Positions 15,947 through 25,339 of a DNA stretch of 64,000 nucleotides are shown here, piece by piece. The translations under genes were made by a program, and so were the position numbers. A model generated the notes under the pieces. That model did not search any database and was not told the origin of the DNA. It worked only from the letters and a program-made list of their open reading frames with translations. Origin of the DNA: Deltaproteobacteria bacterium (GTDB lineage: Bacteria; Myxococcota_A; UBA9160; SZUA-336); contig JAJDAJ010000091.1 in assembly GCA_029261925.1 (NCBI GenBank), forward strand, positions 117,866-181,865, read 5' to 3'. The number at the start of each line of letters is the position of its first letter. Position 1 is the first letter of the stretch.

Positions 15947-17866
15947 GTGCTCGTCGGAGTGCTGTCGTTCGCTGCCAGCTCGCCCGCGGACGAGGAAACG
16001 CGCTGCGCGCGTCACGACCCGCTGAGGATGCCGCTGTTCGGGGATCTGCACGTGCACACGGCCCTCTCGAACGACGCCTACAGCTTCGGGCTGCGAGTCG
16101 GGCCAGACGGGGCCTACCGCTACGCGTTCGGCGAGCCCATCGGGCTGCCGCCGCACGGGCCGGGCGGCGACGCGACGCGGGAGGTGCGCATCGATCGCCC
16201 GCTCGACTTCGCGGCGGTGACCGACCACGCCGAGTTCCTGGGCGAGGGCGTGCTCTGCACGGACCCGGACAGCGAGGTCTACGACACGGAGTTCTGCGCC
16301 GAGGCCTTCCGGACCGCAGAAGGCCGGCCGCGGGCCCTGCTGCTGCGCATCTTCAGCCCCTGGTCGTGGCGCGACTCCAGCGTCTGCGGCGACGACGGTG
16401 CCCGCTGCGCGCGGGCGGCCGCCGGCGCGTGGCAGGAGATCGTGCGCGCAGCGGAGGCCTGGAACGACCCCGCACCGGCCTGCGCGCGCACCACCTTCGC
16501 CGCCTACGAGTACAGCTCGCACCGGCTGGGCTCGAACCTGCATCGCAACGTGATCTTCGCGGGCTCCGCCGTGCCGGCGCTGCCCACGAGCTATCTCGAG
16601 GCGAACCGCGAGTGGAAGCTCTGGGAGGCGCTCGATCGCGACTGCATCGGCGCGGGAACGGGATGCGACGCGCTGGCGATCCCGCACAACTCGAACCTCA
16701 GCGGCGGGCGAATGTTCAAGGTCGACTATCCCGGCGCCTGGGGCCTCGAGTCGAAGCGCGCCCGCGCCGCGCTCCGGGTGCGCATGGAGCCGATCGTCGA
16801 GATCATGCAGCACAAGGGAGACTCCGAGTGTCGCGAGGGGCTGCCGGGCGTGGTCGGCTCCGATGAGCTCTGCGGCTTCGAGAAGTTCGAGAGCGAGATG
16901 TTCGTCGAGCGCACCGGGAGCGCGGACCCGGGCGAGTGCTACGAGGGCCCGCTCGCCGACTGGCTGCCGCATCTCACGTGCCTGTCGCGGCAGAGCTATG
17001 TACGCGGCGCCCTGATCGAGGGTCTGCGCCAGGAGGCGGAGCTGGGAGTCAATCCGTTCAAGGTCGGGCTGATGGCCAGCACCGACACGCACAACGCGCT
17101 GGCGGGAGGCGTGGACGAGAGGACCTATCCCGGCCACCTCGGCAATGGCGACGCCACCGCGGAGAGGCGCACGACCTGGGATGGCGCCGTGCCGGGCAAC
17201 GCCCGCAACAATCCCGGAGGGCTGATCGGTGTCTGGGCCGAGGAGAACTCGCGCGCCTCGATCTTCGCCGCCATGCGCCGGCGCGAGGTCTTCGGCACCA
17301 GCGGCCCGCGCATCGTGCCGCGCTTCTTCGGGGGCTGGGTCTACCGGGACGACCTCTGCGACGACCCGGGGCTGGTGCGCCGCGCCTACGACCGCGGCCT
17401 GCCGATGGGCTCCGACCTGCCGCCCCGTCCGGCCGGGGCCGGGGCGCCGGTGTTCCTGGCCACGGCACTGGCAGATCCGGGCACCCCGGACGCGCCCGGT
17501 GGGCTGCTCCAGCGCATCCAGGTGATCAAGGGCTGGATCGGCGAGGACGGTGCCCACCACCAGCGGGTCTTCGAGGTCGCGGGCACGCCCGGAAGCGCCG
17601 CGGACGTCGATCTCGAGACCTGCCGGCCGCGCGGGCCCGGACACGCCCGGCTGTGCAGCATCTGGCGCGACCCCGAGTTCGACCCGGAGGTGCGCGCGGT
17701 GTACTACGCCCGCGTCGTCGAGAACCCGAGCTGCCGCTACACTGCCTGGCAGTGCCTGTCGCTTCGGGACGGGCGGCGGCCCGGCGGCTGCGACGACCCG
17801 GCGCGCGCGAAGCTGATCCAGGAGCGCGCCTGGACGTCGCCGATCTGGTACACACCTCCGGACTAG
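15947..17866 (+). CDS. DUF3604 family protein, copy 3
   Basis: At least 639 residues are encoded, with PLFGDLHVHTALSNDAY, LDFAAVTDHAEF, IPHNSNLSGG, QHKGDSECREG, GTSGPRIVPRFFGGW and IQERAWTSPIWY. Conserved His/Asp clusters indicate a PHP-like metal site. The GTG at 15947 is the first conventional start, but it truncates the signal peptide to LVGVLSFAASSPA with no basic n-region and no ribosome site. Fourteen codons upstream, ATC at 15905 has GGGAGGA at good spacing and adds SRRTFSPRLHAL, a proper basic n-region. The true start is probably 15905 (653 residues). Two P450 genes follow on the same strand. Confidence 0.92.
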   Translation: MLVGVLSFAASSPADEETRCARHDPLRMPLFGDLHVHTALSNDAYSFGLRVGPDGAYRYAFGEPIGLPPHGPGGDATREVRIDRPLDFAAVTDHAEFLGEGVLCTDPDSEVYDTEFCAEAFRTAEGRPRALLLRIFSPWSWRDSSVCGDDGARCARAAAGAWQEIVRAAEAWNDPAPACARTTFAAYEYSSHRLGSNLHRNVIFAGSAVPALPTSYLEANREWKLWEALDRDCIGAGTGCDALAIPHNSNLSGGRMFKVDYPGAWGLESKRARAALRVRMEPIVEIMQHKGDSECREGLPGVVGSDELCGFEKFESEMFVERTGSADPGECYEGPLADWLPHLTCLSRQSYVRGALIEGLRQEAELGVNPFKVGLMASTDTHNALAGGVDERTYPGHLGNGDATAERRTTWDGAVPGNARNNPGGLIGVWAEENSRASIFAAMRRREVFGTSGPRIVPRFFGGWVYRDDLCDDPGLVRRAYDRGLPMGSDLPPRPAGAGAPVFLATALADPGTPDAPGGLLQRIQVIKGWIGEDGAHHQRVFEVAGTPGSAADVDLETCRPRGPGHARLCSIWRDPEFDPEVRAVYYARVVENPSCRYTAWQCLSLRDGRRPGGCDDPARAKLIQERAWTSPIWYTPPD

Positions 17867-17877
17867 GGAGGCCCCGC

Positions 17878-19068
17878 ATGGCCAAGGTCGAGTTCGATCC
17901 GTTCTCCGACGACGTGATCCACGGTGACAAGTACGCGCTCTACCATCGCCTGCGCGACGAGGCTCCCGCGTGCTACGTGGAGAAGTGGGACTGCTGGGCG
18001 CTGTCGCGCTTCACCGACATCTGGGACGCGTGTCAGAACCCGGCCTTCTCCTCGGCGCGCGGCGCCACCACCGCACACCTGCTGACCAAGGTGCAGCCGG
18101 TGATCCCGATGCTCAACAACATGGATCCGCCCGAGCACTCGCGCCTGCGGGCGAAGATCCGCGCCTTCTTCGTGCCGCGCCGGGTGCGCGGCCTGGAGCC
18201 CGCGATCCGTCAGGTCGTGGACGAGCTGCTGGATCCGCTCGAGGAGCGCGCCGAGGGCGACTTCGTCGAGGACGTCGCGCAGCCGCTGGCGATGGCGGTG
18301 GGCTGCATGGTGATCGGCCTGCCGTCCGAGGACGGTGCGTACCTGCGCGACGTGGTCGGGCGCTTCTTCGACCGCGACCCCGCGACCGCGGGCATGACCG
18401 AGGCCGGTCTGGCGGCCATGGCGGAGATGCTCGACTACCTGACGCGAATCTCGAACGCGCGGCGCGGCAAGGCCGTGGACGAGCCCGACCCGATCTCCGT
18501 GCTGCACGAGTGGGTCGGCGACAGCGGACAGCCGCTGAGCGACGACGAGGTGGCGGCGAACCTGCAGCTGCTGCTGGTCGGTGGAACCGACACGCTGCCC
18601 AAGGTGCTCGCCAACGTGCTCCTCCGCCTGGGCCAGAATCCGGATCAGCGCGCCGAGGTCGCGGCCGACCCGGGGCTGACGCTCGACGCCTTCAACGAGG
18701 CGGTTCGCCTCGACATGCCCACGCAGATGATGGCCCGCTCGCTGCTGAGCGACGTCGAGGTCGCGGGCGAGAAGCTCACCGAGGGGCAGCCCGTGCTGCT
18801 GCTCTACGCCTCGGGCAATCGCGACGAGCGCGAGTTCTCGCGACCCGACGCCTACGACCTGCACCGCCGGCCGCCCCGCACCCTGAGCTTCAGCCACGGC
18901 ACGCACGCCTGCATCGGCCTGCACGTGGCGCGCAAGGAGGGCGAGATCGCGCTCGCGGAGATCCTGCGCCGCTTCCCGGAGTACAGCGTCGACGAGTCCG
19001 GGCTCGAGCGCTACGCGACCGAGTTCGTGCAGGGCTACTCGCGCATGCCGGTGCGCTGGCGGCCCTGA
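17878..19068 (+). CDS. Cytochrome P450, first of a pair
   Basis: This is a 396-residue soluble bacterial P450. The I-helix oxygen-binding segment is LLLVGGTDTLPKV, the K-helix ExxR is EAVRLD, and the heme-cysteine loop is FSHGTHACIGLHVAR. It hydroxylates a hydrophobic substrate using ferredoxin-delivered electrons; no ferredoxin or reductase gene lies nearby. It starts 11 bp after the DUF3604 stop codon with GGGAGG before the ATG. It is likely in one operon with the DUF3604 gene and the second P450 that begins 42 bp after it. Confidence 0.95.
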   Translation: MAKVEFDPFSDDVIHGDKYALYHRLRDEAPACYVEKWDCWALSRFTDIWDACQNPAFSSARGATTAHLLTKVQPVIPMLNNMDPPEHSRLRAKIRAFFVPRRVRGLEPAIRQVVDELLDPLEERAEGDFVEDVAQPLAMAVGCMVIGLPSEDGAYLRDVVGRFFDRDPATAGMTEAGLAAMAEMLDYLTRISNARRGKAVDEPDPISVLHEWVGDSGQPLSDDEVAANLQLLLVGGTDTLPKVLANVLLRLGQNPDQRAEVAADPGLTLDAFNEAVRLDMPTQMMARSLLSDVEVAGEKLTEGQPVLLLYASGNRDEREFSRPDAYDLHRRPPRTLSFSHGTHACIGLHVARKEGEIALAEILRRFPEYSVDESGLERYATEFVQGYSRMPVRWRP

Positions 19069-19110
19069 GGTCGCACGGGATGCGCCGGCACGCGGTATGA
19101 TCGACCCGCC

Positions 19111-20313
19111 GTGTCCGGCCCCGCCCGCATCGACCTGACCGATCCCGCGTACTGGCAGGACACGCACGCGGTGCTGGCGGCGGCCCGCGCCCGCCACCCC
19201 CTGGCCCTGAGCACGACGGGCCAGCCCTGGGTACTCCGGGCGGGCTGGGTGGAGAAGCTGTCGAGCGACCCCCGCGTGGACAGCGGTGCGCTGGCGGTCC
19301 TGACGGATCAGGGCGTGGACTCGGGGCCGGTCTGGGACTGGTGGCGCCTCATGCTCACCAACCTCAACGGCGCCCGGCACGCGCGCCTGCGCGGGCTCGT
19401 CTCGCGGGCATTCACGCCCCGGGCGGTGCAGCGACTGCGCCCGCGCATCCGCGCGCTCGCCCTGGAGCTGCTCGAGAAGCATGCCGCCCCGGGACGCACC
19501 GACATCGTCAGCGGGCTCGCGCACGAGCTCCCGAGCCGGATCATGTGCGAGCTGCTCGGCGTCGACCCGGACGATCACGAGGAGTTCGCCGGCTGGTCCA
19601 CGCAGCTCGGGAGCGTGCTCGCGGCCGTGATCACGCCCGAGCTGCTCGAGCAGACCGAGCCGGCCGTGCGCAGCCTGTACGCCTACGTGCGCGAGCGCAT
19701 CGCCGAGCGCCGCGCGCGCCCCCGCGACGACCTGCTGGGGGCGCTCGTGGGCAGTGCTGACGCCGACGACGAGCTCTACGACGACGAGGAGCTCGTCGTG
19801 CTCGCCATCAACCTGCTCTTCGGGGGGCACGACAGCTCGCGCAGCCTGATCGCCGTGGCGCTCATGCTCCTGCTGTGCCACCCGGACCAGCTCGAGGCCG
19901 TGCGCCGCGACCCGGGCCTGGTCGCAGGGGCGGTCGACGAGATCCTGCGCCACGAGCCGGTGATCGGCTCGATGGGTCGCGTGGTGCACACGGACATCGA
20001 GGTCGAGGGCCACACGATCGCGGCGGGCACGCCCATCATGCTCTCCGTGCTCGCGGCCAATCGCGACCCGGAGCTCTTCGATGACCCGGATCGCTTCGAC
20101 GTGACGCGCCCCGCGCGGCGCGCCTTCGGCTTCGGCTGGGGCTCGCACGTCTGCCTCGGCGCTGCCCTGGCGCGCGCGGAGCTCCAGGAGGTCATCCCGG
20201 TGATCCTCGAGCGCTGCCGGAGCATCGAGCTCGAGATCGATGCGCCGCGCTGGGTCCCGTTCACCTTCATCCGCAAGCTCGAGTCGCTCCCCGTGCGCGT
20301 CGAGCTGCGCTGA
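19111..20313 (+). CDS. Cytochrome P450, second of a pair
   Basis: This is a 400-residue P450 clearly distinct from its neighbour. The I-helix segment is LLFGGHDSSRSLI (Ser where Thr is usual, which may alter proton delivery), ExxR is EILRHE, and the heme loop is FGWGSHVCLGAALAR. The substrate is unknown. The GTG start has no Shine-Dalgarno, and TATGAT (19096-19101) lies 9 nt before it, so an internal promoter with an almost leaderless mRNA is possible. An amidohydrolase gene starts 9 bp after its stop codon. Confidence 0.95.
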   Translation: MSGPARIDLTDPAYWQDTHAVLAAARARHPLALSTTGQPWVLRAGWVEKLSSDPRVDSGALAVLTDQGVDSGPVWDWWRLMLTNLNGARHARLRGLVSRAFTPRAVQRLRPRIRALALELLEKHAAPGRTDIVSGLAHELPSRIMCELLGVDPDDHEEFAGWSTQLGSVLAAVITPELLEQTEPAVRSLYAYVRERIAERRARPRDDLLGALVGSADADDELYDDEELVVLAINLLFGGHDSSRSLIAVALMLLLCHPDQLEAVRRDPGLVAGAVDEILRHEPVIGSMGRVVHTDIEVEGHTIAAGTPIMLSVLAANRDPELFDDPDRFDVTRPARRAFGFGWGSHVCLGAALARAELQEVIPVILERCRSIELEIDAPRWVPFTFIRKLESLPVRVELR

Positions 20314-20322
20314 GGAGTCGCG

Positions 20323-21753
20323 ATGTCAGAGCTCAGCTCCGCAGAGGTCCGGCGCGAGGTCGGGCACCCCATCATCGATGCCGACGGCCACGTGCTCGAG
20401 ATGCTGCCGGCCATCTACCCCTACCTGCGCGATACGCTGGGCCCGCAGGGCTTCGAGCGCTACCTGAAGCGCACCATGCCGGCCGCGCGGCGCGCGCAGC
20501 CGTCGCCCCCCGCGAGCCGGATGCTCGCCGAGCGCACGCCGCAGACCGCCTGGTTCGCGGCGGTCACGCGGAACTCGCTCGACCGCGCCACGGTGATGTT
20601 CCCGGCGCTGCTCTGCGAGCGCATGCAGGAGCTCGGGATCGACTACTCGATTCTCTACACCACGCACGGGCTCTCCTCCTGCGGCATCGCCGACGAGGAG
20701 CTGCGCCGGGGCACGATCCGCGCCTTCAACGACTACTACGCCGAGGTCTACGGTCCCCACCGCGACCGGCTGGCGGTGGCCGGGATCATCCCCATGCACA
20801 CTCCGGCCGAGGCCATCGAGGAGCTCGAGCACTGCGCCGCGATCGGCCTCAAGGTCGTCGGCTTCCCCGAAGGCGTGGTGCGGCCGATCGAGGCGGGGCC
20901 GAGCCAGCACCCGCTGCTCTGGCCGGGCCAGGCGCACTGGGTCGACACCTTCGCGCACGACAGCGCCCACGACTACGACCCGGTCTGGGCACGGGCCCGG
21001 GAGCTCGGCTTCGCCGTCACGTTCCACGGTGCGCTGGGCGTGATCCCCGGCGAGCAGACGTCGCCGACGAGCTACGTGTACAACCACCTGGGCATGTTCT
21101 CACGCCTGAGCGCACCGGTCGCGCGCTCGATCTTCCTGGGCGGCGTGACGCGTCGCTTTCCCGGGCTTCCCTTCGCCTTCCTGGAGTGCGGCGTATCCTG
21201 GGGCGCGCAGCTGCTGGTCGACCTGGTCGAGCACTGGGAGAAGCGCAACACGACGGCCCTGCGCGAGCTCGATCCCGCCGCCCTGCGACCCGGCGAGGTG
21301 CGGCGCTGGTTCGACAGCCACGGCGGCGTGCTGCGCGACCGGCTCGAGGGCAGCTTCGAGGATGCGCTGCTCTCGATGCCGATCGACAAGGAGGCGCCCG
21401 AGCACCCCGACGAGTTCCGGCACCTGGGCATGGAGAGTATCGAGGAGATCGTCGAGTCCTTCGCGTCGAGCTTCTACTTCGGCTGCGAGGCGGACGACCG
21501 CGGTGTCGTGACCGCCTTCGGCGACATGCCGCCGCGCGGCGCGCGGCTCGGCGCCCTGTTCAGCTCCGACATGGGCCACTGGGACGTCACCGACCTGTCG
21601 AGCGTGGTGGCCGAGGCACACGGGCTGGTGCGCGGGGGCCTGATCGACGCCGCGGACTTCAGGCGCTTCACCTTCGACCACCCCGTGCGCATGCTGACCT
21701 CGGTGGCGCCGGACTTCTTCCGCGGCACCGCGATCGAGTCCGACGTGTACTAG
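20323..21753 (+). CDS. Amidohydrolase-2 family protein (long form)
   Basis: This is a 476-residue TIM-barrel hydrolase or decarboxylase of the Amidohydro_2 (ACMSD-like) family. The N-terminal metal motif is IIDADGHVLE (D-x-H form). Later ligands are probably in AVTFHGALGVI and FSSDMGHWDVTDL. Family members hydrolyse or decarboxylate cyclic acids; the substrate is not evident. A related long-form copy lies at 32166-33587, sharing IPMHTPAEAIEELE, FYFGCEADD and the SSDxGHWDV block. It is the last gene of the P450 unit, with its ATG after GAGGAGTCGCG. Confidence 0.92.
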   Translation: MSELSSAEVRREVGHPIIDADGHVLEMLPAIYPYLRDTLGPQGFERYLKRTMPAARRAQPSPPASRMLAERTPQTAWFAAVTRNSLDRATVMFPALLCERMQELGIDYSILYTTHGLSSCGIADEELRRGTIRAFNDYYAEVYGPHRDRLAVAGIIPMHTPAEAIEELEHCAAIGLKVVGFPEGVVRPIEAGPSQHPLLWPGQAHWVDTFAHDSAHDYDPVWARARELGFAVTFHGALGVIPGEQTSPTSYVYNHLGMFSRLSAPVARSIFLGGVTRRFPGLPFAFLECGVSWGAQLLVDLVEHWEKRNTTALRELDPAALRPGEVRRWFDSHGGVLRDRLEGSFEDALLSMPIDKEAPEHPDEFRHLGMESIEEIVESFASSFYFGCEADDRGVVTAFGDMPPRGARLGALFSSDMGHWDVTDLSSVVAEAHGLVRGGLIDAADFRRFTFDHPVRMLTSVAPDFFRGTAIESDVY

Positions 21754-21829
21754 CTCCGGGCGGGTCGCGGTGGGCCGCATGCCTGTGCGAAGATCCCCGC
21801 GCGCCGGCCCGACGGCGTCGGGAGGACCC

Positions 21830-22876
21830 ATGTCGCTCAAGCTCGCCGTCAGCGCCGTCGCCTTCGGGGCGAAGGCCCGCATCGATCTCGACCTGATCCG
21901 CCGCGCCGAGGAGCTGGGCTACGACTCGGCCTGGACCGCCGAGGCCTACGGCAACGACGCGGTCACGACCGCGACCTGGGTGCTCGCGCACACCACGCGG
22001 CTGAAGGTCGGCACCGCCATCATGCAGATTCCCGCACGCACGCCGGCCATGACCGCGATGACGGCGATGACGCTCGACCACCTCTCCGGCGGGCGCTTCA
22101 TCCTCGGTCTGGGTCCGTCCGGCCCGCAGGTCGTCGAGGGCTGGCACGGTGTGCCGTACGGCCGGCCGCTCACGCGCACCCGCGAGTACATCCGGATCAT
22201 CCGCCAGGTCCTCGCGCGCGAGGCGCCGCTCGAGTTCCACGGCCGCGAGTACGACGTGCCCCTCTCCGGGCCCGGAGCCAGCGGGCTGGGCAAGCCGCTC
22301 AAGAGCATCCTGCACGGCAACCCCGAGCTCCTGATCTACACGGCCTCGATCAGCCCAGCCGGTCTGGAGTGCGCCGGCGAGGTCGCCGACGGCGTCTTCC
22401 CGTTCGTGATGGATCCGCAGAAGTTCGACGTGCTGCGCCCGCACCTCGAGAAGGGCTTCGCGAAGGCGGGCGGGGGCAAGAGCCTGGACGACTTCGCGAT
22501 CGTGCCCGGCGTGAGCGTCGTGCTCAACGACGACGTCGACGCGGCGCGAGCCTCGATCAAGGGCCACCTGGCGCTGTACGTCGGGGGCATGGGAGCGCGC
22601 GATAAGAACTTCTACAACGACTACGCGAAGCGGCTCGGCCACGAGGAGGCCGCCGTGCGCATCCAGGACCTGTACCTGGACGGAAAGCGCGAGGAGGCCG
22701 CGGCCGCGGTGCCCGACGCGCTGGTCGACGCCGTCGCGCTGGTCGGGCCCCGCGAGCGCATCCGCGACCAGCTCGGTCCCTGGCGCGACGCGGCCGCGCG
22801 CGGCGAGGTCGACACCCTGCTCGTCGGATCCCACCAGCGCGAGGTCATCGAGCTGCTCGCCGAGGAGCTGCTGTAG
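21830..22876 (+). CDS. LLM-class (luciferase-like) flavin- or F420-dependent oxidoreductase
   Basis: This is a 348-residue TIM-barrel oxidoreductase of the bacterial luciferase/methylene-H4MPT reductase superfamily. DLIRRAEELGYDSAWTAEAY, the LKVGTAIMQIPARTP strand and FILGLGPSGPQVVEGWHG are typical of the F420-type branch (TIGR03559-like), but cofactor choice cannot be proven by eye. The ATG at 21830 follows GGGAGGACCC; the upstream in-frame ATG at 21770 lacks a ribosome site. It may be transcribed with the amidohydrolase 76 bp upstream. Confidence 0.92.
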   Translation: MSLKLAVSAVAFGAKARIDLDLIRRAEELGYDSAWTAEAYGNDAVTTATWVLAHTTRLKVGTAIMQIPARTPAMTAMTAMTLDHLSGGRFILGLGPSGPQVVEGWHGVPYGRPLTRTREYIRIIRQVLAREAPLEFHGREYDVPLSGPGASGLGKPLKSILHGNPELLIYTASISPAGLECAGEVADGVFPFVMDPQKFDVLRPHLEKGFAKAGGGKSLDDFAIVPGVSVVLNDDVDAARASIKGHLALYVGGMGARDKNFYNDYAKRLGHEEAAVRIQDLYLDGKREEAAAAVPDALVDAVALVGPRERIRDQLGPWRDAAARGEVDTLLVGSHQREVIELLAEELL

Positions 22877-22990
22877 CGCGGTGAGCGCGGCCGGTCACGC
22901 GCCAGCTCCGCGGACCGGCGCCGCTTCGCGCAAGGTTCAAGCTGCCCGGGACGGAAGCTGAGCCGCCAGATCCCACGACCGTCGGCGTGG

Positions 22991-22996
22991 TATTAA
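22991..22996 (+). promoter_or_regulatory. -10-like element 6 nt before a start codon
   Basis: TATTAA ends exactly 6 nt before the ATG at 23003, which lacks a convincing Shine-Dalgarno. That spacing would put transcription start at the ATG itself (leaderless). No -35 match is apparent. The rest of 22877-22990 shows no further feature. Confidence 0.4.
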
Positions 22997-23002
22997 AGAG
23001 CC

Positions 23003-23764
23003 ATGCTGGCTGGGGTACGAGCAAGCGGGACCGCGCTCCTCGTGATCGTCATCGCAGCGTCCAGCTGTGCTGGGAACTCGTACGAGGCATTCATCGCGCC
23101 AGGGCACGAGGGTGCACCTGCGGCGCGCACGCTGCTCGTGGCCCCCATGAACTTTGACTCGGCGCTGCCCGATCATCTCCTCGAAGCTGCCGAACTCGCC
23201 CACCGGGGTGTCATTGCCTATCTGGGGGATGCCGGTCGCAATGTCGCGACCGTGCGCCTGAGCGAGATCGGTCCGGTGTGGAAGCTCAGTGCGCGGAGCG
23301 TGGGCGGCATTGCGGATGGCGGTGGGCGTCCGGACATGGAGCGCTGGGAGGCGGCGCTCGGAGAGCTGGCTCGTCGGCTGGCGGCGACCCGAGAGCTCGA
23401 CGCGGTCGTGCTACCGAGCCTCATCATCCGGGCGGCTCGCTACCACGGGACGCGCGTTCTATGGGATGGCGTGAGCCGCGGGCAGGGGATCGACTTCTCC
23501 GAGGGCCCGGAAGGCTTCCGTCCGGAGAAGATGACCGGCAACGTCGAGGCCCTCTCGCTCTGGCTGCGCGTATTCTCGGCATCCGGCGAGAAGATCTTCG
23601 AGAACTTCGGAGGCCTGGAGCCGCTGACCCGACCCAAGGTCGTGGGCCGGAGATTCTACGTCGAGCCGCGCGGGGATCTCCTGATGGATTCTGCTGTTCT
23701 TCGAGATGGCATCGGCGTTGCCTTCGCTCCCTATCTTCCGGAGCCGGCGACGGACGGGAAGTGA
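23003..23764 (+). CDS. Predicted lipoprotein, function unknown
   Basis: The product is 253 residues, with a signal peptide and probable lipobox in LLVIVIAASSCAGN. The mature part reads LLVAPMNFDSALP, then ELDAVVLPSLIIRAARYHG and LWLRVFSASGEKIFENFGG. The general plan is that of periplasmic lipoproteins that generate a compact alpha/beta domain, but I recognise no family. Base composition and codon use (more TAT, CAT, GAT codons) are visibly less GC-rich than in neighbouring genes. It is followed after 6 bp by a lipoprotein peptidase, so the two form an operon. Confidence 0.75.
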   Translation: MLAGVRASGTALLVIVIAASSCAGNSYEAFIAPGHEGAPAARTLLVAPMNFDSALPDHLLEAAELAHRGVIAYLGDAGRNVATVRLSEIGPVWKLSARSVGGIADGGGRPDMERWEAALGELARRLAATRELDAVVLPSLIIRAARYHGTRVLWDGVSRGQGIDFSEGPEGFRPEKMTGNVEALSLWLRVFSASGEKIFENFGGLEPLTRPKVVGRRFYVEPRGDLLMDSAVLRDGIGVAFAPYLPEPATDGK

Positions 23765-23770
23765 GCCGTC

Positions 23771-25339
23771 ATGAGGCGAGCTGCTCGGATGATCATGGTC
23801 GGGCTGGCGCTGGGCTGTGCGGATTCCGGGCCGATCTCCGAGAAGGATAATCGCGTACTCCGGCAGCAGATCGTCGAGCATCTAGAGCTCGACTCCTGGC
23901 GGGAGTGCATCCAGCCCGAGTTCCATATCCTGAGCAACGCGCCGCGTTCCGAGGTGCTGCGAGCCGCCAGGCGGCTCGGACGCTTCATCGATGCGGCGAA
24001 GCAGATCTCGAACATCACACGCTTCGAGCCTGCCCTCCCGATGCAGATCCTCCTGTTTCGCGCACGAGGACAGTTCCACATGTTCCCGGTGCGCGACGCT
24101 GCGGGTTACGCGATTCCGGGCCCGCGCGGGATCGTCCTGGCTTCCGAGCTCGAGAGCCGCGACACGGCGATGGGTGTGCTCTATCACGAGTACACCCACT
24201 ACCTGTTCAACAACGGCACCACGCACTACTATCCGCTGTGGTACTCGGAGGGCGTTGCGGAGATGTTCCGGACGATCGTGGTCCGGGATGATGTCGCCAC
24301 CGTGGGTGCCCTGCCGGAAGATCGTCGCGGATCTCTGATGCAGCCCGAGCCCACTCCCCTCAACCTCCTGCTCGATGCGACCAACTACTCGCAGCTGGAG
24401 GACGTCCATCGCTTCTACGCGGACTCCTGGCTACTCGTGCACTACCTGCATGCGAGCCGGGGCGCGGAGATGCCGGGCCAGCTGACGCAATACCTGGAGG
24501 CGCTCGCGCGCGCTGTCCCGCCGATCGATGCCTGGCAGGATGCTTTCGGCATGACCCTGGATGAGCTGGAGGTGGCGCTCGAGAAGCATCGGCTGCGGAT
24601 GCTGGCTCCCATCACGGGGTTCATGGACGTGGTGGTGCCGCACGTCGGGCGCGAGATCCGCATCAGACCACTGAGCGCGCAGGGGATGGCGGTGACGCTG
24701 GGGGAGCACGCGCTGCGGGTGGGTCAGATACGGTCGGCGGGGCTGCTCCTCCGGGAGGCCGCACTGCTCGACCCGGGCGATCCGCTGCCCGGGCTCGGAC
24801 TGGCCGCCGTCGCCATGCGCGAGAAGCGCTGGCCGACGGCCGAGGCGCTGGCACTCGAAGCGGTGCGAGCCCTCCCGGGCGAGAGCCTCGCGCACGAGCG
24901 TCTCGGTGACGTCTACTACACGCAGATGAAGTCCCTCCTGGAGAGCGGGCAAGAGGATGGCTCGCATGCCGGGGGTGGAGAAGCCGCGATCGACCGCCTG
25001 CGACAGCGGGCACGCGCCGCCTACGAGCGCAGCACCGCGGTCGGTCCCGACATCTGGTCGACCTGGTACTCCCTCGGCCTGACCTACATCGAGGCAGGTG
25101 AGGAGGTGGCGACCGGCATGGATGCGCTCGTGCGCGCGCTGGACCTCGCGCCCCACGAGCCGGGTCCGCGCCTGGCTCTCGCGCGAATGCACCTGCGCCG
25201 CGGAGACGGTGAGCAGGCGCGGCAGCTCCTGAAGGTGGTGCTCCAGCTGGCTCATGCGGACAGCCACCGCGAGGACGCCGAGGAGCTTCTCGGGGAGATC
25301 GACGGTGCCGCCGGATCCGGTACGGAGGCGAGTCCCTAG
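23771..25339 (+). CDS. Lipoprotein with gluzincin metallopeptidase domain and TPR-like C-terminus
   Basis: This is a 522-residue protein with a lipobox-like MVGLALGCADSG. It has a DUF1570/peptidase-MA-like zinc site: HEYTHYLFNN (HExxH) near residue 140, followed by PLWYSEGVAEMF with the third ligand Glu. The second half is helical and TPR-like (YSLGLTYIEAGEEVA, LALARMHLRRGDGEQAR). It is probably a periplasmic zinc peptidase with a protein-binding tail. It is co-transcribed with the lipoprotein upstream and shares its lower GC content. The stop codon overlaps the convergent LLM gene by four bases. Confidence 0.85.
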   Translation: MRRAARMIMVGLALGCADSGPISEKDNRVLRQQIVEHLELDSWRECIQPEFHILSNAPRSEVLRAARRLGRFIDAAKQISNITRFEPALPMQILLFRARGQFHMFPVRDAAGYAIPGPRGIVLASELESRDTAMGVLYHEYTHYLFNNGTTHYYPLWYSEGVAEMFRTIVVRDDVATVGALPEDRRGSLMQPEPTPLNLLLDATNYSQLEDVHRFYADSWLLVHYLHASRGAEMPGQLTQYLEALARAVPPIDAWQDAFGMTLDELEVALEKHRLRMLAPITGFMDVVVPHVGREIRIRPLSAQGMAVTLGEHALRVGQIRSAGLLLREAALLDPGDPLPGLGLAAVAMREKRWPTAEALALEAVRALPGESLAHERLGDVYYTQMKSLLESGQEDGSHAGGGEAAIDRLRQRARAAYERSTAVGPDIWSTWYSLGLTYIEAGEEVATGMDALVRALDLAPHEPGPRLALARMHLRRGDGEQARQLLKVVLQLAHADSHREDAEELLGEIDGAAGSGTEASP

